Shown: in pieces, positions 1 through 8,488 of the stretch
How the letters are laid out: every line of letters begins with the position of its first letter
Numbering within the stretch: the stretch's first letter is position 1
Assembly (NCBI RefSeq): GCF_025999095.1
Contig: NZ_AP024678.1
Location: forward strand, 2,077,527-2,141,526
Length of the DNA stretch: 64,000 nucleotides
Direction: 5' to 3'
DNA from: Thermosynechococcus sp.
Lineage (GTDB): Bacteria > Cyanobacteriota > Cyanobacteriia > Thermosynechococcales > Thermosynechococcaceae
Program-made: the position numbers and the translations under genes
Notes under the pieces: generated by a model
The model's database searches: none
The model's input: the letters and a program-made list of their open reading frames with translations, nothing else
Told to the model about the DNA's origin: nothing

Positions 1-2
1 CC

Positions 3-650
3 ACCTTTTGTACACCGCCCCATTTAGTTCAAGGTATTCTCGCTGGCGGTGACGCAGCCCTGGTGCGCAGTTCCGAAGGGCTAGAGGATCGCTACGAAGA
101 CGGTGCAGCCGTGGTGGGCGATCGCCAGATCACGGCTCAAGATGTGGTAATTGGCATTACCGCTGGCGGCACAACTCCCTATGTCCATGGAGCACTAGAT
201 GCTGCCCAAGAGGTGGGGGCGCTGACTGTGTTTATGGCCTGCGTTCCCGTGGAACAAGTGCAGCGCAGTGCTGACATTGATATTCGCCTGTTAGTGGGGC
301 CTGAACTTCTTGCTGGATCCACCCGCTTGAAGGCGGGTACCGCAACAAAAATGGCACTGAATATCATTTCCACAGGGGTGATGGTGCAGTTGGGCAAAGT
401 CTATGGCAACCGCATGGTAGATGTGGCCGTCACCAATCGTAAACTTCTGGATCGTGCCCTGCGGATTCTCACTGATCTCACAGGAATTGATCGCGCAGCG
501 GCAGCGGCCCTTCTCGAGCGCAGTGGCTACCAAGTGAAGCGTGCCCTGCTTATGCACTGGACAGGCCTGGACGCCCTTGCTGCCCAAGCCCTACTGGCGC
601 AACATAATGGCCAACTGCACGCGGCCAGAAGTGCTGCCCTTGGCCCCTAG
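3..650 (+). CDS. murQ: N-acetylmuramic acid 6-phosphate etherase, 5' truncated by window edge
   Basis: MurQ cleaves the lactyl ether of MurNAc-6-phosphate to give GlcNAc-6-phosphate and D-lactate during cytoplasmic recycling of murein sugars. The frame is open from base 3 with no start codon, so the gene begins outside the window. The visible part holds the second half of the SIS fold: a GILAGGDAAL-like stretch, the acidic EDRYEDG segment, GGTTPYVHGAL (sugar-phosphate loop), and the STRLKAGTATKMALN signature of the family, followed by a C-terminal helical UBA-like tail. About 215 residues are present of a usual length near 300. Its stop overlaps by three bases the stop of the convergent small secreted protein. 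The assignment rests on motif recognition and is firm. Confidence 0.93.
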   Translation, partial: TFCTPPHLVQGILAGGDAALVRSSEGLEDRYEDGAAVVGDRQITAQDVVIGITAGGTTPYVHGALDAAQEVGALTVFMACVPVEQVQRSADIDIRLLVGPELLAGSTRLKAGTATKMALNIISTGVMVQLGKVYGNRMVDVAVTNRKLLDRALRILTDLTGIDRAAAAALLERSGYQVKRALLMHWTGLDALAAQALLAQHNGQLHAARSAALGP

Positions 651-943
651 ATGCCCACTTTGAAGCCGAAACCACGACCATTGCGGGGTTCCTCAAACTG
701 CCTGTACACCCTGGGTTCTGGGCGGGCAGGCACAGGGGAAATCTCTAGGCTGTTTTCAATCTCCGCCATACTACTTACAGGCTGGACGGCATTGGGACTG
801 GCCCCAGGATTGGCGGCCGATTGCAGTGCCGATCGCAACTCGGGACTCACTTGAATCGTGCCAATGGCAGCAGAATCAGCAAAGGCAGGTAAAGCACTCA
901 CCATGCTGGCAACCATCGCCCAGGTGAGGGTGGAAAGACGCAT
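647..943 (-). CDS. small secreted protein of unknown function
   Basis: A 98-residue protein with a typical Sec signal peptide: MRLS, a hydrophobic core (TWAMVASMVSALP) and an AFA-DS signal peptidase I site. The mature part is about 75 residues, proline- and serine-rich, and ends in a Gly/Arg/Phe-rich tail (NGRGFGFKVGI). I do not recognise a domain. The ATG at 943 is chosen over an in-frame TTG at 958 because a GAGG ribosome binding site lies about 8 bases before it. The protein is probably periplasmic or outer-membrane associated. The gene is convergent with murQ and has its own upstream region, with a TATAAA-like element about 35 bases before the start. Confidence 0.65.
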   Translation of the reverse strand: MRLSTLTWAMVASMVSALPAFADSAAIGTIQVSPELRSALQSAANPGASPNAVQPVSSMAEIENSLEISPVPARPEPRVYRQFEEPRNGRGFGFKVGI

Positions 944-959
944 AGGGAGAGACCTCAAA

Positions 960-1479
960 GGGGGTAAAACTAGGTATTTATAACCCCTAACTGCGTTGGG
1001 AGCATTCTCTATGTGCTCTATTTTAGCGATTGGGTAGGCAGCCTTGCGCTTTACGGTTGGCGCAGCCTCGGTGAGTGTCGGGATGAAAGCCGTGCTGGCT
1101 GCGTGGAGTACTGCTAGCTACATGTGCGCAGCAGTAAGCCATCTCTGTTACCAGGGGTGTCTTAGTTTTCGATGTATTTTCGTAGGGTTAATACCGTGAC
1201 ACCTCCCGATGACGCAGTGAAATGCAACTCATACCAAAGCACATTTTTCCACTAGAGCTGATTCATCCTGATTCATTAATGGGGTAACCCCTATGAGACA
1301 GGGGGCGGTGGGGCATCCCGCCCTTAAAGCTCAGGAAAGGCCTGATGCAGGGGCAGAGGTCACGCAGAAGCCTGCACTTTAGGCGTCAGCATGGGCGTTG
1401 GAAGTATGTCACAAAAATTTCTGCTGATCTCTACCCCTACCCATAGGGTAACGATACAATCAGGACAGCCATTGGGGGT
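960..1479. other. 520-bp intergenic region, no recognisable gene
   Basis: No open frame of coding character is seen on either strand. What can be seen: a direct repeat of the 9-mer CTGATTCAT at 1258-1266 and 1268-1276, followed at once by GGGGTAACCCC; a possible -10 element TACAAT at 1455-1460 that could serve the gene starting at 1480; and a short CCCTA/TAGGG hairpin just before it. The length is enough for a small RNA, but I could match it to no known family (6S, RNase P RNA, SRP RNA and Yfr1 were considered). Confidence 0.4.
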
Positions 1480-1929
1480 ATGAGAAACGTGAATCATACA
1501 TTTTTAGTGGATGGCGGACGGTGGCTGCTCAAGGGCACCTGGCTAGAGGCCAATCAAGAACCCCTTCCAGTGACGGGGAGGATTCTTGTCTCCTACAGCC
1601 AAGATGACTGGTTTTCAATGGCGGCCAAGATCACATTTCCCGATCAAGTTAAGCCAGAATTAGTGTTGCAGTCGCGGGGAAAGTTGGAACTGGATGAGCA
1701 GGTGTTTACCTATGTGCTCCAACACAGCCTCTTGGGTCGGCTAGAAGGGGAGGGCTGGATTACCCCCCGTGCGATCGTGCAGCAGTTTATTTTGCTGGGG
1801 GATGTCAACCGCTGTACGGGTTTTGAGCACTACTGGCAGTTGGATGCCAATCACTACACCCTTCTTAGCGGCATTCACAACAACCATAAGCTCAAACATT
1901 TGCTTGAGGCCACCCTCGAGCGGGTTTAG
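1480..1929 (+). CDS. conserved hypothetical protein, 149 aa
   Basis: A soluble protein without signal peptide or membrane segment, beginning MRNVNHTFLVDGGRWLLKGT. The sequence alternates short hydrophobic and polar strands (GRILVSYSQDDWFSMAAKITF, ELVLQSRGKLEL, LGRLEGEGWITP), which suggests an all-beta, possibly lipocalin-like barrel; the fold is inferred from pattern only. A tail with HNNHKLKH follows. I do not recognise a named family. The start follows a GGGGG stretch about 4 bases upstream. The gene is followed 12 bases later by menC in the same direction, so the two may be co-transcribed, but nothing in the sequence links this protein to menaquinone or phylloquinone synthesis. Confidence 0.7.
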   Translation: MRNVNHTFLVDGGRWLLKGTWLEANQEPLPVTGRILVSYSQDDWFSMAAKITFPDQVKPELVLQSRGKLELDEQVFTYVLQHSLLGRLEGEGWITPRAIVQQFILLGDVNRCTGFEHYWQLDANHYTLLSGIHNNHKLKHLLEATLERV

Positions 1930-1941
1930 TGGGGGCTAGGG

Positions 1942-2934
1942 ATGCGCTGGCAATGGCGTATCTATGAGGAACCTCTGCAGGAACCTTTGACAACGGCGCA
2001 GGGGATCTGGCGATCGCGCTCAGGGATTTATCTGCGTCTCGAAGATGAACAGGGTCAAGTGGGCTACGGTGAAATTGCCCCCCTCCCCGGCTGGGGCAGC
2101 GAAACCCTCGAGTGCTGATATTGCCCTGTGTGAGCAACTCCCTGGCTACCTGACCCCAGAGATCATGGCCACGATTCCAGAGGCGTTACCGGCTGCCCAG
2201 TTTGGTTTTGCCACCGCATGGCAGAGTGTGGGGCGATTGCCCTATAGAGCGCGTCCTTGGCCAATCTGCGCACTTTTAGGGAGTGGTCAGGCCGCCCTTG
2301 AGCAGTGGCAGCAGCCTTGGCAGCGGGGACAGACCACCTTCAAGTGGAAAGTGGGTGTCCTGTGCCCAGAGGCGGAGCAAGAAATTCTCAAGGCGTTACT
2401 GGCAGCCCTGCCCCAAGGGGCCAAATTGCGCCTTGATGCCAACGGTGGCTGGGATGTGGCAACTGCAACCCGCTGGTTGACTTGGCTGGATCGCCATGGG
2501 AACGGCAAAATTGAGTATGTGGAGCAACCGCTACCCCCTGACCAATGGCAAGCTCTATTGAGCCTTGCCCAAACGGTGACAACAGCGATCGCTCTCGATG
2601 AAAGTGTGGTCAATGCTGCGCAATTGCAGCGTTGGGTCGATCGCGGCTGGCCAGGACTCTTTGTGATTAAGCCGCGTTCTCTTTGGCTCCTCCAGAAGCG
2701 CTGAGTCTCTTGTTGCGTCGGGGTTTAGAACCGCAGCAGCTAGTCTTTTCCTCTGCCCTCGAAGGGGCGATCGCCCGCACAGCAATTTTTCATCTTTTGG
2801 AAACATGGCAACCCTGTTATGCCCTCGGCTTTGGCGTTGACCGCTGGCGATCGGCACCCCTGCTGACCACCTTGGCTGACTACGACGCAGCATGGCATCG
2901 CCTTGCCAATTATGGTAAAACTTACTATAAGTAA
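1942..2934 (+). pseudogene. menC: o-succinylbenzoate synthase (menC) with two frameshifts
   Basis: MenC dehydrates SHCHC to o-succinylbenzoate in the menaquinone/phylloquinone pathway; cyanobacteria need phylloquinone as the A1 acceptor of photosystem I. The N-terminal part starts at ATG 1942 in frame 1 (through EIAPLPGWGSETLE) and stops at TGA 2116. The next part is in frame 2 from about 2111 (SADIALCEQ...) to 2704, and the last part is back in frame 1 from about 2683 (APPEALSLLLRRG...) to 2934. Joined, they give a normal-length enzyme of about 330 residues of the enolase superfamily. The metal and acid/base positions are retained: FKWK, LDANGGW, YVEQPL, LDES and IKP. Such retention is unusual for old decay, so recent mutation or sequencing error is likely. 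Confidence 0.85.
2920..2932. promoter_or_regulatory. candidate NrtR-type operator before the NAD operon
   Basis: A 13-bp inverted repeat ACTTA-CTA-TAAGT spans the last codons of menC and ends 26 bases before pncB. It is flanked by two copies of GTAAAAC (2915-2921 and 2931-2937). The third gene of the operon is an NrtR-like regulator, a family that typically binds a palindrome in front of NAD genes, so autoregulation is plausible. The exact consensus in this lineage is not known to me, so the link is inference. Confidence 0.35.
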
Positions 2935-2958
2935 AACATCCCTTGACATCCCAGAGCA

Positions 2959-4272
2959 ATGACAGGCTTCACCTTGGCCACCAGTGACTACAGTTTGTTG
3001 ACGGATCTCTATCAACTGACAATGGTGGCCACCTACGCCGGCGAAGATTTGGCTTGGACACCCGCCAGTTTTGAACTCAGTGTGCGGCGATTGCCCCGCG
3101 GCTATACGTATCTGGTGGCGATGGGGTTGGCTCAGGTGCTGGAGTATTTGCAACAGCTGCGGTTTACGCCTCAGCAAATTGATTACCTCAGAGGTCTGGC
3201 GGTTTTTGAACGTGCACCGGCAGCATTTTGGGAGCTATTGAGCCAGAGTGAGTTCCGCGGCGATGTCTGGGCGGTTCCGGAAGGCACAGTCGTCTTTGCC
3301 CAGGAGCCCCTGCTGCGCATTGACGCCCCCCTCTGGCAAGGCCAGTGGATAGAAACTTGTCTGCTCAATATCGTCAACTACCAAACCCTTGTGGCCACCC
3401 GTGCTTCCCGGCTGCGACAGTTGGTGGGGCAAGAGGTGGATCTCCTGGAATTTGGCACGCGGCGCGCCTTCAGTCCCCAAGCGTCCCTGTGGGCAGCCCG
3501 CTCCGCCCTAGCGGCAGGATTTACGGCCACTTCCAATGTCCTTGCTGCGCAGCAGTTGGGGGTGGTTCCCGTAGGTACCATGGCCCATTCCCTAGTAATG
3601 GCGATCGCCACCCTCAAGGGGACGGAACAGGAGGCCTTTACGGTTTTCTTGCGCTACTACTCTGAAGGGGCACTCTTAGTAGATACCTATGACAGCCTTG
3701 CCGCCATTGTCACCCTTGCTGATCGCCAAGCCGCTGGCGAGATTTTGGTCAAGGCGGTGCGCATTGATTCAGGGGATCTCTTGAGCCTCTCCCAAAAAAT
3801 CCGTCAACTGTTGCCCCAAGTAAAAATCATTGCCAGTGGCGATCTCGATGAGGGGGAAATTCGCCGCCTGCGGGCAGCGGGTGCCTGTATTGATGCCTAT
3901 GGCATCGGCACGAAGCTGGTTACGGGAGAACCGGTCAACGGTGTCTATAAGCTGGTGGAGATCAATGGTCAGGGGGTAATGAAGATCGCCAGTGGCAAAA
4001 TGACCCTCCCCGGACGTAAGCAAATTTATCGCCGCCCCAGTGGGGATTGCCTGGCCCTTGCCAGTGAGGAACAGGTTTGGGGTAAACCGCTCCTTGAACC
4101 GGTTATGAAGGAAGGGTGCCCCCTTTATCCGCCGGAGTCGTTGCAGACCATTCGCGATCGCCACCGCGCCAGCCTCGCGGAATTGCCAGAGACTCTCTTG
4201 GATGTGACCCAGCCCGTGGTTTATTCCCCTGCCCTTGACGCCTTGATCCAGGAGTTACGACAGCGCCCATGA
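2959..4272 (+). CDS. pncB: nicotinate phosphoribosyltransferase
   Basis: Converts nicotinate and PRPP to nicotinate mononucleotide, the entry step of the Preiss-Handler NAD salvage route, in the cytoplasm. The 437-residue protein starts SLLTDLYQLTM, the N-terminal hallmark of the family. It carries the active-site GTMAHSLVMA loop at about residues 206-215 with the conserved histidine, LLEFGTRRAFSP, the phosphate-binding IRIDSGDL-like segment (VRIDSGDLLSLS) and IIASGDLDE. The start ATG lies 24 bases after the broken menC. The stop overlaps the start of nadD (ATGA at 4269-4272). The next genes are nadD, an NrtR-like regulator and nadE, so consecutive steps of one pathway sit in one transcription unit. 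Confidence 0.95.
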   Translation: MTGFTLATSDYSLLTDLYQLTMVATYAGEDLAWTPASFELSVRRLPRGYTYLVAMGLAQVLEYLQQLRFTPQQIDYLRGLAVFERAPAAFWELLSQSEFRGDVWAVPEGTVVFAQEPLLRIDAPLWQGQWIETCLLNIVNYQTLVATRASRLRQLVGQEVDLLEFGTRRAFSPQASLWAARSALAAGFTATSNVLAAQQLGVVPVGTMAHSLVMAIATLKGTEQEAFTVFLRYYSEGALLVDTYDSLAAIVTLADRQAAGEILVKAVRIDSGDLLSLSQKIRQLLPQVKIIASGDLDEGEIRRLRAAGACIDAYGIGTKLVTGEPVNGVYKLVEINGQGVMKIASGKMTLPGRKQIYRRPSGDCLALASEEQVWGKPLLEPVMKEGCPLYPPESLQTIRDRHRASLAELPETLLDVTQPVVYSPALDALIQELRQRP

Positions 4273-4829
4273 CTATTGCCCTCTTTGGTACCAGTGCCGA
4301 TCCACCAACAGCCGCCCACGGAGAGATTCTCCAGTGGTTGAGCGATCGCTATGACCGTGTTTTCGTGTGGGCAGCGGATAACCCCTTCAAGGGGCAGCAA
4401 ACCCCCTTGCCCTATCGCCAAGCCATGCTGAATTTACTGGTGCGCAGTCTCAACCGCCCCAATGTCGAGCATCACCCCGAACTCAGCCACCCTTACACCC
4501 TCTATTCCGTTGAGCAGGTGAAGCAGCAGTGGCCCCATGAACCGCTTACCCTGGTGATTGGCAGTGATGTCCTTGCGAAGCTACCGCAGTGGTATCAGGC
4601 GGCGCGACTCCTTAAGCAGGTAAAGCTCTTGGTTTTGCAGCGTCCCGGCGTTATCCTTGACCCCAAGGACTGGCAAGCCGTGCAGCAACTGTGTCCCCAG
4701 ATGGAACTGGCAGACTATCGCGGGCCGGCGGTTTCTTCTAGCACCTATCGGCAACAGCGGGATACCCAACAACTCCTGCCAGCGATCGCCCAGTATATTC
4801 AGGAGCAAGGACTTTACTCGCACCCATGA
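4269..4829 (+). CDS. nadD: nicotinate-nucleotide adenylyltransferase
   Basis: Transfers AMP from ATP to nicotinate mononucleotide, giving deamido-NAD. The 186-residue protein has the nucleotidyltransferase signature ALFGTSADPPTAAH at residues 4-17 (a GT-x-DPxxxGH-type loop), LVIGSDVL in the middle and the C-terminal VSSSTYR, equivalent to the ISSTxIR motif that binds ATP phosphates. It lies between pncB and the regulator with ATGA-type overlaps at both ends, which indicates translational coupling. The product of this step is the substrate of NadE encoded two genes downstream. Confidence 0.93.
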   Translation: MTIALFGTSADPPTAAHGEILQWLSDRYDRVFVWAADNPFKGQQTPLPYRQAMLNLLVRSLNRPNVEHHPELSHPYTLYSVEQVKQQWPHEPLTLVIGSDVLAKLPQWYQAARLLKQVKLLVLQRPGVILDPKDWQAVQQLCPQMELADYRGPAVSSSTYRQQRDTQQLLPAIAQYIQEQGLYSHP

Positions 4830-5527
4830 CGGTCTCCCCTTTGCCCCTGGCAGAATTTGTCGTTGGCGTGGACAATGTCATTTTCTCCGTGGATACGGAG
4901 CAAAATCGCCTGCTGGTGCTCCTGGTGCAGCGACAACAGCCTCCCTTTGCCGGTTATTGGAGCCTCCCCGGCACCCTGGTGCGGCAGGGGGAATCCCTTG
5001 AAGCCGCTGCCTACCGCACCCTAGCGGAAAAAATTCACGTCAATAACCTCTATCTGGAGCAACTGTACACCTTTGGCGAATCGGACTGGAATCGCACCTA
5101 TGGCAAACGCTATCTGTCTGTGAGTTACTTTGCCTTGGTGCGCTTTGCCGATGCCGAACTCATTGCTCCCGGGGAGTTGCCAGTGCAGTGGTTTGCCCTG
5201 AGTGCCTGTCCTGATCTGGCCTTTGATCACAGCAAAATTTTGGCCTATGGTCACCGCCGCCTCTGCAATAAGCTGGAGTATAGCCCTGTGGCCTTTGATG
5301 TGCTGCCGGAGTATTTCACCCTCAACGATCTCTATCAGTTCTACAGCACCGTTTTAGGGGCTAACTTTTCCGACTACTCTAACTTCCGCTCCCGGCTTCT
5401 GAAATTGGGTATCTTGCAAGATACGCACCAGAAAGTCATCCGCGGGGCGGGGCGACCGGCAACCCTCTACCGCTTCGATCGCGAGGCCTTTGCGCCCCTG
5501 AAGGATAAGCCCCTTGTTTTTGTCTAA
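4826..5527 (+). CDS. nrtR: NrtR-type Nudix transcriptional regulator of NAD metabolism
   Basis: A 233-residue two-part protein: an N-terminal Nudix fold (residues about 9-140) and a C-terminal winged-helix-like domain (EYFTLNDLYQFYSTVLG... SNFRSRLLKLGIL... GRPATLYRF), the arrangement of NrtR. The Nudix box is degenerate. In LPGTLVRQGESLEAAAYRTLAEK the first Gly is Thr, the RE pair is RT and the EE pair is EK, so hydrolysis is unlikely and the domain probably senses ADP-ribose or a related NAD metabolite. Known NrtR proteins repress NAD synthesis or salvage genes and dissociate on ADP-ribose binding. The gene sits inside the pncB-nadD-nadE operon with a 4-base overlap to nadD, fitting autoregulation. 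Confidence 0.85.
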   Translation: MTVSPLPLAEFVVGVDNVIFSVDTEQNRLLVLLVQRQQPPFAGYWSLPGTLVRQGESLEAAAYRTLAEKIHVNNLYLEQLYTFGESDWNRTYGKRYLSVSYFALVRFADAELIAPGELPVQWFALSACPDLAFDHSKILAYGHRRLCNKLEYSPVAFDVLPEYFTLNDLYQFYSTVLGANFSDYSNFRSRLLKLGILQDTHQKVIRGAGRPATLYRFDREAFAPLKDKPLVFV

Positions 5528-5544
5528 CTTTTGAGGAATTGTCT

Positions 5545-7263
5545 ATGGCTGTGCATCTGTGGATTGCACAACTGAACCCCACCGTCGGCAGTCTCAGAGC
5601 CAATGCAGCAGCGATCGCCAGCGCCGTCCAGGAGATCCGCAGCCAGCACCCTGTGGATTTGGTCATTACCCCTGAGCTGGCCCTCTGTGGCTATCCCCCC
5701 AAAGATCTGCTGCTCAACCGCCATTTTGTTGAGGCGATGCAGCAGGAACTGCACCACCTGGCCAGTGCCCTGCCCCCAGAGGTGGCGGTACTGGTGGGAA
5801 CCGTTTTGCCCAACCCCGATGCTGGCGTCAAGGGTCAAAAGCCGCTCTACAATGGCGCTGCTCTCCTGCAGGCAGGTGAGGTGCAACAGGTCTTTGCCAA
5901 GCAGTTGTTGCCCACCTACGATGTCTTTGATGAGTGCCGTTACTTTGCCCCCGGCAGTACAGAGAATCTCTTGACACTGACGACGGCCACCGATCAGCTC
6001 AAAATTGGCGTCACGATTTGTGAAGACCTGTGGAACAATGAGCAGTTTTGGGGGCAGCGGTACTACGAGCGCAATCCCGTTGCGGAATTGGTGGCACAGG
6101 GAGCGGATCTGATTGTGAATCTCTCGGCCTCCCCCTACTGTGTGGGCAAACCCAAGTTGCGGCAGGCGTTGATTGAGCACACAGCGCGGCAATATAACTG
6201 TCCCTTGATCTACGCCAATCAGGTGGGGGGCAATGATGACTTGGTTTTTGATGGCACCAGTTTAGCGGTGAATCGGCAGGGGGAGGTGGTGAGCCGCGCC
6301 CAGGGGTTTCGTGAGGACTACCTAGCCGTGCGCTGGCGAAATGGCGATTTGCAACCCACCGCCATGATTGCCGCCTTGGCCAGAGGTGAAGCGGCGGAAA
6401 TTTGGCAAGCCTTGGTTCTGGGGGTGCGGGATTATGCCCGTAAATGTGGCTTTCGGCAGGTGGTGATTGGTCTCAGTGGCGGCATTGACTCAGCCTTGGT
6501 GGCGGCGATCGCGACCGCTGCCGTTGGCAACCAACAGGTGCTGGGGGTGCTGATGCCCTCGCCCTACAGTTCCGCGGACTCAATGACCGATGCCAAGGAC
6601 TTGGCAGCAAACTTGGGCATTGCCACGCAGGTCTTACCCATTGCCCCCCTGATGCAGACCTACAGCGAGGTGCTGGCTCCCCTTTTTGCCGGCACTCCCA
6701 GCGGCGTGGCCGAGGAAAATATCCAAGCCCGCATTCGCGGTACCCTGCTGATGGCGATCGCCAACAAGTTTGGCCACTTGCTCCTTTCCACCGGCAATAA
6801 ATCAGAACTAGCAGTGGGCTACTGCACCCTCTACGGCGATATGAGTGGCGGTCTGGCCGCCATTGCCGATGTTCCGAAAACCCGTGTTTATGAGCTGTGC
6901 CATTGGCTCAATGGCCAGGCAGCGCAGGGTAGTCCCATTCCCGATCTGCCAATCGCTGGCCCCGTCGTAATTCCCCCCCCCATTCTCAGCAAGGCCCCCA
7001 GTGCTGAACTACGGCCCGGCCAACGGGATCAGGATAGTCTGCCGCCCTACGACATTCTTGATAGCATTTTGGCACGGATGATCGATCGCCACCAGTCGGA
7101 TCAAGAAATTGCCGCTGCCGGATACGACCTGAACCTTGTGCAGCAGGTACGGCGCATGGTTCAGCGGGCAGAATTCAAGCGCCAGCAGGCGGCACCGGGC
7201 TTAAAAATTACCGATCGCGCCTTTGGTTCCGGTTGGCGGATGCCGATCGCGGCCCAGTGGTAG
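5545..7263 (+). CDS. nadE: glutamine-dependent NAD+ synthetase
   Basis: Last step of NAD synthesis: amidation of deamido-NAD with ATP, using ammonia released from glutamine. The N-terminal nitrilase-fold glutaminase has the Glu-Lys-Cys triad at about E44 (ITPELALCGYPP), K119 (FAKQLLPTYDVF) and C159 (TICEDLW). The C-terminal synthetase has the PP-loop LSGGIDSALV at about 310-319 and STGNKSE. The 572-residue length fits the glutamine-dependent type. ATG 5545 is chosen over an in-frame TTG at 5539 because a TGAGGA site lies before it. A HIP1-type site is present in the gene. It is the last gene of the operon; the 122 bases to the convergent glycosyltransferase hold nothing I can name. Confidence 0.95.
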   Translation: MAVHLWIAQLNPTVGSLRANAAAIASAVQEIRSQHPVDLVITPELALCGYPPKDLLLNRHFVEAMQQELHHLASALPPEVAVLVGTVLPNPDAGVKGQKPLYNGAALLQAGEVQQVFAKQLLPTYDVFDECRYFAPGSTENLLTLTTATDQLKIGVTICEDLWNNEQFWGQRYYERNPVAELVAQGADLIVNLSASPYCVGKPKLRQALIEHTARQYNCPLIYANQVGGNDDLVFDGTSLAVNRQGEVVSRAQGFREDYLAVRWRNGDLQPTAMIAALARGEAAEIWQALVLGVRDYARKCGFRQVVIGLSGGIDSALVAAIATAAVGNQQVLGVLMPSPYSSADSMTDAKDLAANLGIATQVLPIAPLMQTYSEVLAPLFAGTPSGVAEENIQARIRGTLLMAIANKFGHLLLSTGNKSELAVGYCTLYGDMSGGLAAIADVPKTRVYELCHWLNGQAAQGSPIPDLPIAGPVVIPPPILSKAPSAELRPGQRDQDSLPPYDILDSILARMIDRHQSDQEIAAAGYDLNLVQQVRRMVQRAEFKRQQAAPGLKITDRAFGSGWRMPIAAQW

Positions 7264-7385
7264 ATTGGCGGCAGCCTCCAGAGTCGGGCGCAAGAAGATG
7301 GGCTCACCACCAAAGGAATGATTGAGTCAAGCGCCTTGGGATGGGAAAACGAGAGAATTGGTACAGGCAATCCCCCTGGTCGGCC

Positions 7386-8483
7386 CTACAAACATTCCGA
7401 GCTTGCCAAGGAGAATCCCATGGCCTGGAGTTCTTGGGTCAGGCGTTGGGCCTCTGCTGGATGTTGATCCCATAGCAGGGCAATTGCTTGCCGCAGTTTG
7501 TCTAAGCCAGCACTGACCTGTCCTAACCGCAGCAATAGCGCTCCCTGATTTTGATAGGCAAAGGGACAGGTGGGATCTAGCCTTTGGACGCGATCGTAGG
7601 TGGCCAGGGCCTCCCCCCAGCGTTTCAGTTGCTTTTGTGCCTCCGCCAGCCGCAAATAGGTTGCAATGGGCATGGCTTCAGGAGGAGAGGTTCTAAGGGC
7701 CGTTTCATAGACGTGGATGGCTTCCTGCCACTGACCGCGTTCGGCAAACAGATTGCCTTGCTGATAGCACAGTTCATAGGCAACCACCGGCGGCAGAGTG
7801 TTCACTTTAAATCCCTGCGCCAGACAGTACTCAGCTTGATCTAAAGCACCGGCTGCTAAATAGACACCTGCCAATTTACTCCAGAGGTAGGCATCCTCGG
7901 GGTGCTGCTCAAGGTAGCGGCGCATGATGCGCTCCGCCCGTTCCTGCTTTTGCTGCCGCTGATCGCCCAGATAGCCACTGTGGACAATGGCAACACCATT
8001 GACATGACCAATTTGCCAATGGGGTTCTCGCTGTTGGAGCGCCAAAACGCTGTCATCAATGGTTTCGTGGTAGGGGCGCTGAAAGGAGATGGCGGGATGA
8101 CGGCGAAAGAGACGCGCTACGGGCGTATAGGGGGGAATGACCCCCAGTTCCTGCCGCAGCAAGGTCACCACCAGCCAGTTGGGTTGTTGGCAAATTTGGG
8201 GGAGGAGCGCCGCAAAGGCAGGGGTGAGGGTTTCATCGGCATCCAGCACTAAGACCCACTCAGTGGTCACATACCCTAAGGCAACATTGCGGGCAGCGGC
8301 AAAATCATCTTGCCAAGGAATTTCATAGACCCGTGCCCCCCAAGCGCGGGCGATCGCCACCGTTTCATCCTGAGACCCCGTATCCACAATCACGGCCTCA
8401 TCAACAACGCCGGCAACACTGGCTAGGCACTGGGGTAAGCGTGCCGCCTCATCCCGCACAATCATGCAGAGGGTAATGGCCAT
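7386..8483 (-). CDS. family 2 glycosyltransferase with TPR repeats
   Basis: The N-terminal about 200 residues are a GT2 (GT-A) domain: LCMIVRDEAARLPQCL, EAVIVDTGSQDET, FAAARN and LVLDADETL, the metal-binding DxD-type motif. The C-terminal 160 residues are TPR repeats (AYLWSKLAGVYLAAGALDQAEYCL, EAIHVYETALRTSP, ALATYDRVQRLDP). Proteins of this build (SunS-like) glycosylate proteins or peptides, or work in surface glycan synthesis; the acceptor cannot be told from sequence. No membrane segment is seen. It starts 5 bases after murB and runs in the same direction, so it may be expressed as a tail of the murC-murB unit. Confidence 0.85.
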   Translation of the reverse strand: MAITLCMIVRDEAARLPQCLASVAGVVDEAVIVDTGSQDETVAIARAWGARVYEIPWQDDFAAARNVALGYVTTEWVLVLDADETLTPAFAALLPQICQQPNWLVVTLLRQELGVIPPYTPVARLFRRHPAISFQRPYHETIDDSVLALQQREPHWQIGHVNGVAIVHSGYLGDQRQQKQERAERIMRRYLEQHPEDAYLWSKLAGVYLAAGALDQAEYCLAQGFKVNTLPPVVAYELCYQQGNLFAERGQWQEAIHVYETALRTSPPEAMPIATYLRLAEAQKQLKRWGEALATYDRVQRLDPTCPFAYQNQGALLLRLGQVSAGLDKLRQAIALLWDQHPAEAQRLTQELQAMGFSLASSECL

Positions 8484-8488
8484 AGACC

